From an uncultured Bacteroidota bacterium (GTDB lineage Bacteria; Bacteroidota; Bacteroidia; B-17B0; Aurantibacillaceae), in contig CAITNS010000058.1 of NCBI GenBank assembly GCA_903893815.1, forward strand, positions 1 through 64,000: a DNA stretch of 64,000 nt. The letters run 5' to 3'. How positions within the stretch are numbered: the stretch's first letter is position 1; the number at the start of each line of letters is the position of its first letter. Below the pieces are notes generated by a model. It had not been told where the DNA came from. It made no database searches and saw only the letters and a list, made by a program, of their open reading frames with translations. Shown here one piece after another: positions 35,238-42,955 of this stretch. The position numbers and the translations under genes were made by a program.

Positions 35238-36212
35238 ATGATCTTAGTATATACAGAAATCAATAAAGGAAAAGTAAAAAAAGCATCTTTAGAGGCAGTA
35301 AACTACGCTGCTAAAATTGCTGAATTAACAGGTTCTAGCGTAACTGCTGTAGCTATTAATGCAGATGCTGCTCAATTAGAAGATATTGGGAAAGCAGGTG
35401 CTAAAAAAATATTATCTGTTAAAAATGATGCTTTAGCATCTTTAGACAGTATGTTAATCTCTTCGGCGGTTGAACAAGCTGCTAAAGCAGAAGGTGCAAA
35501 AATCATTATCTTCTCTTTCGACATTACAGGTAAGGCTGCAGCTCCGCGTTTATCCGCTCGTTTAAAAGCTGGCTTAGTTGCTGGTGCAGTTGATTACCCA
35601 ACAGTAAATGGAGGAAGTTTAGAAGTAAAGAAAAATGTATTCTCTGGAAAAGCAACAGCAATTTATTCTATCAATAGCGATATCAAAATCATTTCTTTAT
35701 TGCCAAATTCATTCCCAGTAAAATTAGGAGATAACGCTGCAACTGTAGTTGACTTTACAGTTGAATTAGCAGCTTCTAAAATTGTGGTGAAAGAAAAAAA
35801 ATCAACAGATGTTGCTGGTATGGTTCCATTACCTGAAGCAGAATTAGTAGTATCTGCTGGCCGTGGAATGAAAGGGCCAGAGAATTGGGGAATTATTGAA
35901 GAATTAGCAAAAGAATTAAAAGCAACAACTGCTTGTTCTCGTCCGGTTGCTGATATGCACTGGAGACCACATCATGAGCATGTTGGACAAACGGGTGTAG
36001 CGATTCGTCCAAACTTATATATTGCAATTGGTATTTCGGGAGCTATCCAACATTTAGCAGGTGTTAACGGAAGTAAAACAATTGTGGTTATTAATAGCGA
36101 CAAAGAAGCGCCTTTCTTTAAATCTGCTGATTATGGTGTGATTGGAGATGCGGCTATTATTGTTCCGAAATTGATAGAAGCGGTGAAAAAATTCAAAGTA
36201 AATCAAAACTAA
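35238..36212 (+). CDS. etfA: electron transfer flavoprotein subunit alpha
   Basis: Large FAD-binding subunit of ETF, 324 residues. The N-terminal domain resembles etfB. The C-terminal FAD domain has LVVSAGRGMKGPENWGIIEE, ATTACSRPVADMHWRPHHEH, VGQTGVAIRPNLYIAIGISG and AIQHLAGVNGSKTIVVINSD, with the conserved Arg, Ser and His/Gln positions around the flavin. Together with etfB it forms an operon interrupted only by a repeat. A dehydrogenase partner is not adjacent. Confidence 0.94.
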   Translation: MILVYTEINKGKVKKASLEAVNYAAKIAELTGSSVTAVAINADAAQLEDIGKAGAKKILSVKNDALASLDSMLISSAVEQAAKAEGAKIIIFSFDITGKAAAPRLSARLKAGLVAGAVDYPTVNGGSLEVKKNVFSGKATAIYSINSDIKIISLLPNSFPVKLGDNAATVVDFTVELAASKIVVKEKKSTDVAGMVPLPEAELVVSAGRGMKGPENWGIIEELAKELKATTACSRPVADMHWRPHHEHVGQTGVAIRPNLYIAIGISGAIQHLAGVNGSKTIVVINSDKEAPFFKSADYGVIGDAAIIVPKLIEAVKKFKVNQN

Positions 36213-36325
36213 AAAAAGTTACTGGTTACTAGTTATTGGTTGCTAGTTTTTTGAGAAATAATTATTAAATTTATAATTAATAGTATTTAAACAAGAAACT
36301 AGAAACAACAAAAACCCAATAACAC
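36213..36325. repeat. inverted-repeat element behind etfA, AGTTATTRGTTG family
   Basis: AGTTACTGGTTACTAGTTAT with TGGTTGCTAG (36219-36250) faces CAAGAAACTAGAAACAACAA and AACCCAATAACAC (36292-36325). It begins at the etfA stop and ends just before the nuclease gene. Confidence 0.55.
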
Positions 36326-36332
36326 ACTAAAA

Positions 36333-36944
36333 ATGGGTATGAAGAAAGTTAGATTAGAAATTGTTGGTTTATCTTACAGTCAAACACAAAGTGGTGCTTA
36401 CGCCCTTGTTTTAGGAGAAAGTACAGGAAGCCGCCGTTTACCAATTATTATTGGAGGTTTTGAAGCTCAGGCAATTGCTATTGAGTTAGAAAAAATGACT
36501 CCTACTCGCCCATTAACTCACGATTTATTTAAAGCCTTTTCAAAAAACTTCTCTGTTGAAGTAACTGAAATTTTAATATACAATTTAGTAGAAGGTATTT
36601 TTTATGCGAAACTAGTTTGTACAGATGGAACTCGTGAAGTTGAAATTGATGCGCGCACAAGTGATGCTATCGCATTAGCTGTTCGATTTAACTGTCCAAT
36701 TTATACTTACGAATTTATTTTAAAATCTGCTGGTATTGTATTGGATGATGAAACTTTACCTACTAATGAAAGTTCTATGTCATCCGCACCCGTTGAAGAA
36801 ATTTCATCACCAAACCTTGAAGGCGAATACAAATCAAAATCAACCGAAGAATTAAAAAATTTATTAGAAACCGCTTTGGATGAAGAACAATACGAATTAG
36901 CCTCTAAAATAAGAGACGAAATTAATACCAGAAAAGAATCTTAA
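36333..36944 (+). CDS. bifunctional nuclease family protein with UvrB/UvrC motif
   Basis: A 203-residue protein of the PF02577 bifunctional nuclease (BFN) family. The BFN domain covers residues ~5-140 (VRLEIVGLSYSQTQSGAYAL, LPIIIGGFEAQAIAIELEKM, PTRPLTHDLFKAFSKNF, DARTSDAIALAVRFNCPIY). After a Ser/Glu-rich linker a UVR-type helix pair follows (LKNLLETALDEEQYELASKI RDEI), a combination common in Bacteroidota. The cellular role is unresolved. ATGs at 36333 and 36339 are equivalent choices. A strong terminator follows. Confidence 0.85.
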   Translation: MGMKKVRLEIVGLSYSQTQSGAYALVLGESTGSRRLPIIIGGFEAQAIAIELEKMTPTRPLTHDLFKAFSKNFSVEVTEILIYNLVEGIFYAKLVCTDGTREVEIDARTSDAIALAVRFNCPIYTYEFILKSAGIVLDDETLPTNESSMSSAPVEEISSPNLEGEYKSKSTEELKNLLETALDEEQYELASKIRDEINTRKES

Positions 36945-36949
36945 TAATA

Positions 36950-36981
36950 AAAAAAGTCCGAAAACATTTTCGGACTTTTTT
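36950..36981. terminator. bidirectional terminator after the nuclease gene
   Basis: AAAAAAGTCCGAAAA (36950-36964) pairs with TTTTCGGACTTTTTT (36967-36981). It stops the nuclease gene and abuts the 3' end of the convergent kinase gene. Confidence 0.88.
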
Positions 36982-36982
36982 A

Positions 36983-38488
36983 TTACCCTCTCTTCAAAAT
37001 AATTCTAAAAGTTGTACCCTTTCCTTCTTCGCTATGTAACACAAATATTTTACCATTATGGTAATTTTCGATGATGCGTTTGCATAATGATAATCCAAGA
37101 CCCCAGCCACGTTTTTTAGTGGTGTAGCCTGGTTTAAAAACAGATTTGTGTTTTGATTTTGGAATACCTTTTCCCGTGTCTGCTAAATCAATAGCAACGC
37201 CTTCTGGTATATCAATAATAGTGACTTTAAATTCACCTTTACCATCCATCGCATCCACCGCATTTTTACAAAGGTTTTCAATCACCCATTCAAATAATGG
37301 CACTGAGAGTTGTGCGTGTATTTCAGTTTCTGGAATTTCTAAAACATAATTAACGTTTTTAGACGTGCGCTGCTTTAGATAATCCATGGCATTTTTTACT
37401 ACCAAACAAACATCTTCATCTTGCAAAGTAGGTTGAGAACCGATTTTAGAAAAACGCTCAGTAATCATATTCAAACGCATCACATCACGGTTCATTTCTG
37501 TCACAATCATGTCATCCGTTCCATTTCCTTTTAAATAGTCGATCCAAGCCATTAAGGATGATAAAGGTGTTCCTAATTGATGGGCGGTTTCCTTACTCAT
37601 GCCCACCCACACTTGATCTTGTTCTGCTTTGCGTGAGGTACTGAATAAAATGTAAGCGATTAAAAAGAAAATGCCTATCACTCCAAACTGCACATAAGGA
37701 TAATATTGCAATTGTGTTAGCAATGGCGATTGCTCATAGAAAATATAATTTTTAGAACCATTACCTAAGTCAATTAAAATAGGTGTGTTTTGTTTTTCCA
37801 TTTCATAAATGGTAGTTTTTAATTTTTCAGGAGTACTAATTTTTACAGAGTCAATATTACCAACAGCAATGATAGACGTTTTAGAAGAGTCGGTATAGAT
37901 GACTGGCACAGCAGCGCTATTAATGGCTACATCCGAAATAAAAGATTTGATAATACTATCAAATACAACTTTAATATCTGAAAATAAACGACTGTCTTTA
38001 TGATACAAGTAATTTTTCTTGCCTCTATAAACATCAATCACAACAGGCTCATACAAAGCCTTCATTTTAATCAATTCGTTTTTTAAAGCTTCGTTATTAT
38101 GTTCCACTGCCGAATCTAAATTTCTGCTGGCGGTAATATTATCTTTGTCGTCTGTTAATATTACTGGCACCGTTGTATTGTCTTGCAGTACTTTTAAAAC
38201 AAATTCTGAAATAGTGAACACATCAGAACTTAATTCTTTTGTAGCTAAAGCATATAGCTCTGCTTTTTTAAGCTCTTCGGTTTGCAATTTTTGAAATAAA
38301 TCGTTGGTAAATTTCACTAGCCCTGCTTTTTTCTGAACGGCTTGGGCCCATAATCTTACTTTTTTCTCTTCATCGCTTTTAATACTGTTCACTAGTTTAG
38401 TGGTGTACCATAGCGACGTGAATACAATAATAATAGCTACTATAAATAGCGCCCATTTCCATTGTTGTTTTTGAGAGTAAATATTCAT
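36983..38488 (-). CDS. sensor histidine kinase with duplicated periplasmic sensor segment
   Basis: A 501-residue kinase: membrane helix at ~11-32, periplasmic region ~33-263, second helix ~264-283, then HisKA (MSKETAHQLGTPLSSLMAW, His303) and HATPase (WVIENLCKNAVDAMDGKG, IDLADTGKGIPKSKH, GWGLGLSLCKRI). The periplasmic part contains two similar units: residues ~95-172 (VPVILTDDKDNITASRNLDS, VVIDVYRGKKNYLYHKDS) and ~182-260 (VPVIYTDSSKTSIIAVGNID, ILIDLGNGSKNYIFYEQS). Relatives recalled from this phylum have one such unit and are ~120 residues shorter. No response regulator is adjacent, so it is an orphan. The ligand is unknown. Confidence 0.88.
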   Translation of the reverse strand: MNIYSQKQQWKWALFIVAIIIVFTSLWYTTKLVNSIKSDEEKKVRLWAQAVQKKAGLVKFTNDLFQKLQTEELKKAELYALATKELSSDVFTISEFVLKVLQDNTTVPVILTDDKDNITASRNLDSAVEHNNEALKNELIKMKALYEPVVIDVYRGKKNYLYHKDSRLFSDIKVVFDSIIKSFISDVAINSAAVPVIYTDSSKTSIIAVGNIDSVKISTPEKLKTTIYEMEKQNTPILIDLGNGSKNYIFYEQSPLLTQLQYYPYVQFGVIGIFFLIAYILFSTSRKAEQDQVWVGMSKETAHQLGTPLSSLMAWIDYLKGNGTDDMIVTEMNRDVMRLNMITERFSKIGSQPTLQDEDVCLVVKNAMDYLKQRTSKNVNYVLEIPETEIHAQLSVPLFEWVIENLCKNAVDAMDGKGEFKVTIIDIPEGVAIDLADTGKGIPKSKHKSVFKPGYTTKKRGWGLGLSLCKRIIENYHNGKIFVLHSEEGKGTTFRIILKRG

Positions 38489-38546
38489 TGATACTAAAGT
38501 AGAAATTATATAACGCTATTGCAAGTGAGATATTGTTTTAGAGACA

Positions 38547-38679
38547 TTTAACCGCAGAGAATGCAAAGAAAATGCAAAAAGCGCAAGGAATATTACCTTG
38601 CGCTCTCTTATTTTGTTTTATTGCTTCTCTCTTTTTATTTTTGCTCACTGCAAAAAACTTAGCATTCTTTGCGGTTAAA
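38547..38679. repeat. inverted-repeat element with TTTAACCGC ends and inner hairpin
   Basis: TTTAACCGCAGAGAATG (38547-38563) and the reverse complement of 38663-38679 (TTTAACCGCAAAGAATG) differ at one of 17 positions. Inside, GCGCAAGG (38581-38588) pairs perfectly with CCTTGCGC (38596-38603). It fills the gap between serS (3' side) and the kinase start, and the inner stem could end serS transcripts. Confidence 0.65.
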
Positions 38680-38687
38680 AAATCAAC

Positions 38688-39962
38688 CTAACTAATCATA
38701 TCAAAACCAGTATAAGGCACTAACACCTTAGGGATTTTAATACCTGCTTCTGTTTGATTGTTTTCTAATAAAGAAGCAACAATACGAGGCAATGCTAATG
38801 CACTACCATTTAAACTATGTGCTAATTGTGTTTTACCACTCGTATCTTTGTAACGGCATTTTAAACGGTTAGTTTGAAAGGTTTCGAAATTAGAAACAGA
38901 ACTCACTTCTAACCAACGCGCTTGAGCAGTACTCCACACTTCTAAATCGTAAGTTAAAGCAGATCCAAAACTCATATCGCCTCCGCATAATTTTAAGGTG
39001 CGGTAAGGCAATTCTAATTCTTGCAATAAACTACATACGAACTCACGCATAGTTTCTAATGTTTTGTAAGAATTTTCTGGTGCGGTAATTTGTACAATCT
39101 CCACTTTATCAAATTGATGTAAGCGATTTAAACCACGCACATCTTTTCCATAGCTTCCTGCTTCTCTTCTAAAACAAGGCGTGTACCCGCAATTTTTAAT
39201 TGGCAAATCACTTTCCTTTAACATTACGTCACGATACATGTTTGTAATAGGCACCTCAGCGGTTGGAATTAAATACAAATCATCGACTTGGCAATGGTAC
39301 ATTTGTCCTTCTTTATCAGGTAACTGGCCTGTTCCGTAACCACTTTCTGCATTGACTAAAATTGGTGGTTGCACTTCATTATATCCAGCAGCTGTTGCTT
39401 TATCTAAAAAATAATTTATTAAAGCGCGTTGTAATCTTGCACCTTTACCTTTGTATACTGGGAAACCAGCACCAGTTAATTTAACACCTAATTCAAAATC
39501 AATTAAATCATATTTTGTGGTTAATTCCCAATGAGGAGTTGCACCTGCATGTAATTTAGGAATTACACCGTGCTCATTAACCACTTCATTATCTTCGGGA
39601 GTTTTACCAACTGGAACTGTTAAGTTAGGCAAATTGGGAACCGTTACTAATAGTTTTTGAATCTCTGCTTCAATATTTTTTAATGTTTCATCAAAGTTTT
39701 TTTCACTTGCCTTAAGTTCAGCGGTTTTTGCCTTTAATGTTTCTGCTTCATCTTTCTTTCCCGATTTCATTAACTCACCAATTTGCTTCGCTAAGGTATT
39801 AGCTTCTGCTTTAGTATCGTCTGCCTGACGCTGAGCCGCCTTACGACTATTATCTAATTCTATTACCGAATTGATAATGCTTTCCGCATCTTTAAAATTT
39901 TTAATTGCTAAACGTTTTAAAACGTCTGCTTTATTCTCTTGAATGTAACTAAGTTGTAACAT
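38688..39962 (-). CDS. serS: serine--tRNA ligase
   Basis: Class II aminoacyl-tRNA synthetase charging tRNA-Ser, 424 residues. The N-terminal coiled-coil arm (residues ~30-105) is rich in Ala, Lys and Glu. The catalytic core shows VQPPILVNAESGYGTGQLPD-like motif 1 region, TAEVPITNMYRD, motif 2 FRREAGSYGKDVRGLNRLHQ and motif 3 LNGSALALPRIVASLLENNQ. The last residues are PYTGFDMIS. It stands alone with repeat elements on both sides. Confidence 0.96.
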   Translation of the reverse strand: MLQLSYIQENKADVLKRLAIKNFKDAESIINSVIELDNSRKAAQRQADDTKAEANTLAKQIGELMKSGKKDEAETLKAKTAELKASEKNFDETLKNIEAEIQKLLVTVPNLPNLTVPVGKTPEDNEVVNEHGVIPKLHAGATPHWELTTKYDLIDFELGVKLTGAGFPVYKGKGARLQRALINYFLDKATAAGYNEVQPPILVNAESGYGTGQLPDKEGQMYHCQVDDLYLIPTAEVPITNMYRDVMLKESDLPIKNCGYTPCFRREAGSYGKDVRGLNRLHQFDKVEIVQITAPENSYKTLETMREFVCSLLQELELPYRTLKLCGGDMSFGSALTYDLEVWSTAQARWLEVSSVSNFETFQTNRLKCRYKDTSGKTQLAHSLNGSALALPRIVASLLENNQTEAGIKIPKVLVPYTGFDMIS

Positions 39963-40025
39963 GGTATTTTATTTGAAAGAGTAAATTTAATCTTTGTAAT
40001 GTATTAATAAAAAATATTATTTTAA

Positions 40026-40210
40026 ATATGGAACGTAAATGACGCTGATAATTATGATAAAAAATGATTTTTGTGTTTTGTGATTTTTAATTATCTCAAC
40101 TCATCGTTAATTTTCTAAAATCCTACTATGTGTTGGCATTACAAAATTTAAAACTAATTTAAAAAAATCTTAACTAATCATAAAAAAATCTGCGTTATCA
40201 GCGTTCTATA
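40026..40210. repeat. 185-bp inverted-repeat element, GAACGCAGAT family
   Basis: ATATGGAACGTAAATGACGC with TGAT (from 40026) opposes ATCTGCGTTATCAGCGTTCT with ATA (40188-40210), whose reverse is TATAGAACGCTGATAACGCA. The 345-bp gap between serS and rpmA contains this element and a terminator but no gene. Confidence 0.6.
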
Positions 40211-40241
40211 AATAAATTAAAAAACTTCACTAAAACACAAA

Positions 40242-40271
40242 AAGCCCATCCGCCAAATGGCGGAAGGGCTT
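40242..40271 (-). terminator. terminator of the rplU-rpmA unit
   Basis: AAGCCC and TCCGCC (40242-40254, one bulged A) pair with GGCGGA and GGGCTT (40259-40271), loop AAAT. On the minus strand it follows the rpmA stop and is trailed by a T-rich stretch. Confidence 0.75.
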
Positions 40272-40304
40272 CAAGTACTTAATAAATTAAGTTTCTATTA
40301 TCCC

Positions 40305-40559
40305 TTATGCAGGAACAACCGAAACGTATGATCTGTCGTCTGCTTTCTTTTTGAAAACAACTTTACCATCTACTAAAGCAAATAAAGTATGGTCTTTTCC
40401 CATTCCTACATTTACTCCTGGATTATGTTTTGTACCACGCTGACGAACAATAATGTTCCCAGAGATACACGCCTGACCACCAAAAATTTTAACGCCTAAA
40501 CGTTTACTGTGTGATTCACGACCGTTGTTTGTGGAGCCGGCTCCTTTTTTATGTGCCAT
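40305..40559 (-). CDS. rpmA: 50S ribosomal protein L27
   Basis: Component of the large ribosomal subunit that reaches into the peptidyl-transferase centre. The 84-residue sequence [20 protein letters not shown] followed by [20 protein letters not shown] and [20 protein letters not shown] is unmistakable. The N terminus has no cleavable extension of the Firmicutes kind. It follows rplU by 85 bp in the universal rplU-rpmA order and shares its promoter. Confidence 0.98.
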   Translation of the reverse strand: MAHKKGAGSTNNGRESHSKRLGVKIFGGQACISGNIIVRQRGTKHNPGVNVGMGKDHTLFALVDGKVVFKKKADDRSYVSVVPA

Positions 40560-40644
40560 TTTCTACTAATTTTAAATTATTAATTTTAAATTTTAAATGA
40601 AATATGCTAATTCAAAATTTTACATTTATCATTTAACATTTCTT

Positions 40645-41133
40645 TTATTCTTCCGTTTTTTTAACTGCTTTTTTTGCAGGTGCTTTTTTAGCTGCTGCTT
40701 TTTTTGCAGGTGCTTTTTCCTCAACCACAACTTCTTCTCTAACTACAGGATTTCTGTGGCTTGGAGCTAAGAATTCGCGAACTGATTTTTCGGCTTTTAA
40801 TTCGTCTTTTAAAGTATCACCTTTACCAAGTACACCTTGAATTAATAACTGAGTCAAATGTTGACGGTGGTTATTCCATTTTTGGTATCCTTTACGACGT
40901 AATTTCTTAAATACGATAACTTTATCGCCTTTTAAGTGTTCGATTACAGTGGCTACAACTTTTGCGCCATCAACAGTTGGGGCTCCAACAGAGATTTTTC
41001 CGCCGTTATCTAATAAGAAAACTTTGTCAAACTCTACTTTAGCACCCTCATTAGCATCTAGGCGGTGAACGTAAACTTTATTGCCTCGTTCCACTTTAAA
41101 TTGTTGCCCTGCTATTTCTACAATTGCATACAT
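40645..41133 (-). CDS. rplU: 50S ribosomal protein L21 with long Ala/Lys tail
   Basis: Large-subunit protein binding 23S rRNA. Residues 1-103 are canonical ([57 protein letters not shown]). Beyond the usual C terminus (~103) there is an extra ~60 residues: a linker [19 protein letters not shown] and then an Ala/Lys/Pro repeat ([19 protein letters not shown]). The tail resembles histone H1-like low-complexity sequence and is encoded by a short DNA repeat containing TTTTTTGCAGGTGC twice. Such extensions occur in other Bacteroidota. A textbook promoter lies 42 bp upstream. Confidence 0.96.
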   Translation of the reverse strand: MYAIVEIAGQQFKVERGNKVYVHRLDANEGAKVEFDKVFLLDNGGKISVGAPTVDGAKVVATVIEHLKGDKVIVFKKLRRKGYQKWNNHRQHLTQLLIQGVLGKGDTLKDELKAEKSVREFLAPSHRNPVVREEVVVEEKAPAKKAAAKKAPAKKAVKKTEE

Positions 41134-41174
41134 GAGTGTTAAATTTTAATTGTTAATAATTTTTTTAAGGACTG

Positions 41175-41205
41175 CAAAGATAGGTGGTTTTTTGTATCTG
41201 CCAAA
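41175..41205 (-). promoter_or_regulatory. canonical promoter of rplU-rpmA
   Basis: On the minus strand TTTG (41205-41202), a 19-bp spacer and TATCTTTG (41182-41175) match the Bacteroidota consensus exactly. The -7 box is followed by CAG and a ~36-nt leader to the rplU ATG. Confidence 0.85.
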
Positions 41206-41297
41206 GATTTTGAGTAATTTTTAAACTAAATAGCAGTAAATTTGAGGGATTTAACACACTTAAATTTTACATTATTATATAAATAACTGAATATCAA

Positions 41298-42206
41298 TTA
41301 TTTATCAATTATCTCTTCAGCAGGCTTATTAACCGAATTAATCATCCAAATCCCTGCAATGATGACGATTACTGCCAATACTTGAAACAAATTAATCACC
41401 TCATCATCAAATAAACCCCAACCAATGGCCACTATAGGAATTAAATAGGTGCAACTGGCCGCAAATACAGTTCCCGATAACTTAATCAACGTATTATAAA
41501 CTACTACCGAAAGAGCAGAACCAACTATAGCCAAAATACTGATAAAACCTAAAGAACGTAAAGCCTCGGGATGATGTGTGGCATGCTCTACCACATCGGT
41601 AAACCCAAATAAATAAATAGCGGCCATTGGGCCAATAATAGTAAAAGACCAAACAGTAGCCGTTAACGAATTCACATGGCCCAAATACGCTTTAATACCA
41701 TTTACGCTAATAGCATAGCACAATGTTGCTGCTGCTACTAATAAACTATACATGATGTTTTTTGTTTGATCATTCTCTTGATTATCTCCTAAAGCAACCA
41801 AAGCAATGGCTCCTACAAAACCTACCAAAACACCGATAATTTGTGACTTGGTAATTTTATGATTAAAAGCAATCATACCAATCATAATAGTAAACATAGG
41901 TGTTAGGGCGTTTAACATTCCTGTTAAGCTACTACTGATTTGTGTTTCGGCTTTGGTAAATAAAAAGGCTGGAATTAAATTTCCAAAAACACCCATCAAC
42001 AGCAAGCCTTTTAAATTTGTTTTTAAATCTATTTTATAATGTTTGATTAAAAATGGCAACATAAAAGCCGAGGCAATTGTAATTCTTAAACCTGCTACTT
42101 CATCGCTGCTAAAGGCTTTTAAACCTTGCTTCATCAACATAAAAGAGCTACCCCAAACTAAGGAAAGTGCAATTAAAATAATCCAAGAGATGGCTTTTTT
42201 GTTCAT
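41298..42206 (-). CDS. EamA-family (DMT) transporter
   Basis: A 302-residue inner-membrane protein with about ten hydrophobic helices arranged as two EamA repeats (PF00892). The first begins AISWIILIALSLVWGSSFML with the typical W-G-S-S-F motif. The second starts near NIMYSLLVAAATLCYAISVN and ends AVIVIIAGIWMI. The family exports metabolites or amino acids; the substrate cannot be inferred. It begins 6 bp after the sufE stop, so it is probably transcribed with sufE. Confidence 0.9.
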   Translation of the reverse strand: MNKKAISWIILIALSLVWGSSFMLMKQGLKAFSSDEVAGLRITIASAFMLPFLIKHYKIDLKTNLKGLLLMGVFGNLIPAFLFTKAETQISSSLTGMLNALTPMFTIMIGMIAFNHKITKSQIIGVLVGFVGAIALVALGDNQENDQTKNIMYSLLVAAATLCYAISVNGIKAYLGHVNSLTATVWSFTIIGPMAAIYLFGFTDVVEHATHHPEALRSLGFISILAIVGSALSVVVYNTLIKLSGTVFAASCTYLIPIVAIGWGLFDDEVINLFQVLAVIVIIAGIWMINSVNKPAEEIIDK

Positions 42207-42212
42207 ACAGGT

Positions 42213-42656
42213 TTAGCTTAATGCCATCGCATCTAATTTCATTTGTTTAATCATGCTCACTAAACCGTTAGCGCGCGTAGGAGATAAATGTTCTGTTAAT
42301 CCAATTTTATTAATAAAATCCAAATTAGCTGATAAAATAGTTTGTGGTTTTTGATGCGACAAAACACGTATCATTAAAGCTACCATGCCTTTCGTAATAA
42401 TAGCATCGCTATCGGCTGTGTAAACAATTTCATTACCTAGTTTTTCAGAATGTAACCAAACCTTACTTTGACAGCCTTTGATGATGCGGTCGTCCGTTTT
42501 TAATTCTTCTTTTACTTTTGGTAAGGACTTTCCTAGTTCAATTAAATGCTCGTATTTCCCTTCCCAATCGTCGCCAAACAATTCAAACTCCTCAATAATT
42601 TCGTTTTCTATTTCTTCAATTGTCATATGCAGATATTTATTGTTTTTACTTGCCAT
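42213..42656 (-). CDS. sufE: SufE family cysteine desulfuration protein
   Basis: SufE accepts persulfide from the SufS cysteine desulfurase for Fe-S cluster assembly. The 147-residue frame shows the family N terminus MTIEEIENEIIEEFELFGDD at residue 11, the HLIELGKSLPKVKEELKTDD segment, the reactive cysteine in RIIKGCQSKVWL and ANGLVSMIKQMKLDAMAL at the end. Either ATG 42656 or ATG 42626 may start translation; the latter matches family length, the former follows a hairpin directly. sufS is not adjacent. The MIP18-type factor at 5.4 kb belongs to the same process. Confidence 0.9.
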   Translation of the reverse strand: MASKNNKYLHMTIEEIENEIIEEFELFGDDWEGKYEHLIELGKSLPKVKEELKTDDRIIKGCQSKVWLHSEKLGNEIVYTADSDAIITKGMVALMIRVLSHQKPQTILSANLDFINKIGLTEHLSPTRANGLVSMIKQMKLDAMALS

Positions 42657-42661
42657 ATGGT

Positions 42662-42710
42662 ATAGTCATGTTATCTTCACTCGCGTTTGCACTGAAAGCA
42701 ACATGACTAT
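42662..42710 (-). promoter_or_regulatory. hairpin leader in the sufE 5' untranslated region
   Basis: On the minus strand ATAGTCATGTT (42710-42700) is perfectly complementary to AACATGACTAT (42672-42662) with a 27-nt loop. A 12-codon ORF starts at the ATG in the first arm (42704) and stops at the TGA in the second arm (42666). It sits between the sufE -7 box and start codon. Confidence 0.45.
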
Positions 42711-42719
42711 TTCATGGAT

Positions 42720-42727
42720 CAAAAGTA
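42720..42727 (-). promoter_or_regulatory. -7 box of sufE
   Basis: Minus-strand TACTTTTG (42727-42720) fits TAnnTTTG and would start transcription near 42714, placing the whole 42662-42710 hairpin in the leader. Confidence 0.5.
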
Positions 42728-42845
42728 CAATCAATATTTTATAAAAATCATTTTCGTATTAGTTTTATCTTTCACATTATCAACATATTAGATACAACAT
42801 GACAATCTATAGAAAGTTTAAACACAATTATCTAATCAAGGTTAA

Positions 42846-42853
42846 TAACTTTG
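42846..42853 (+). promoter_or_regulatory. -7 box of plsX-fabH
   Basis: TAACTTTG followed by CACC, 102 bp before the plsX ATG. It implies a leader of about 95 nt. The 299-bp gap 42657-42955 otherwise holds only the divergent sufE signals. Confidence 0.55.
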
Positions 42854-42955
42854 CACCCTAATTATTGCATATTAACTCATAAATTAGTTGCTTAGTTGCT
42901 TGATTTTGGCTCGTTTGAATTAAGATTATAGGGCTTAAAATAACATAATACGCGT

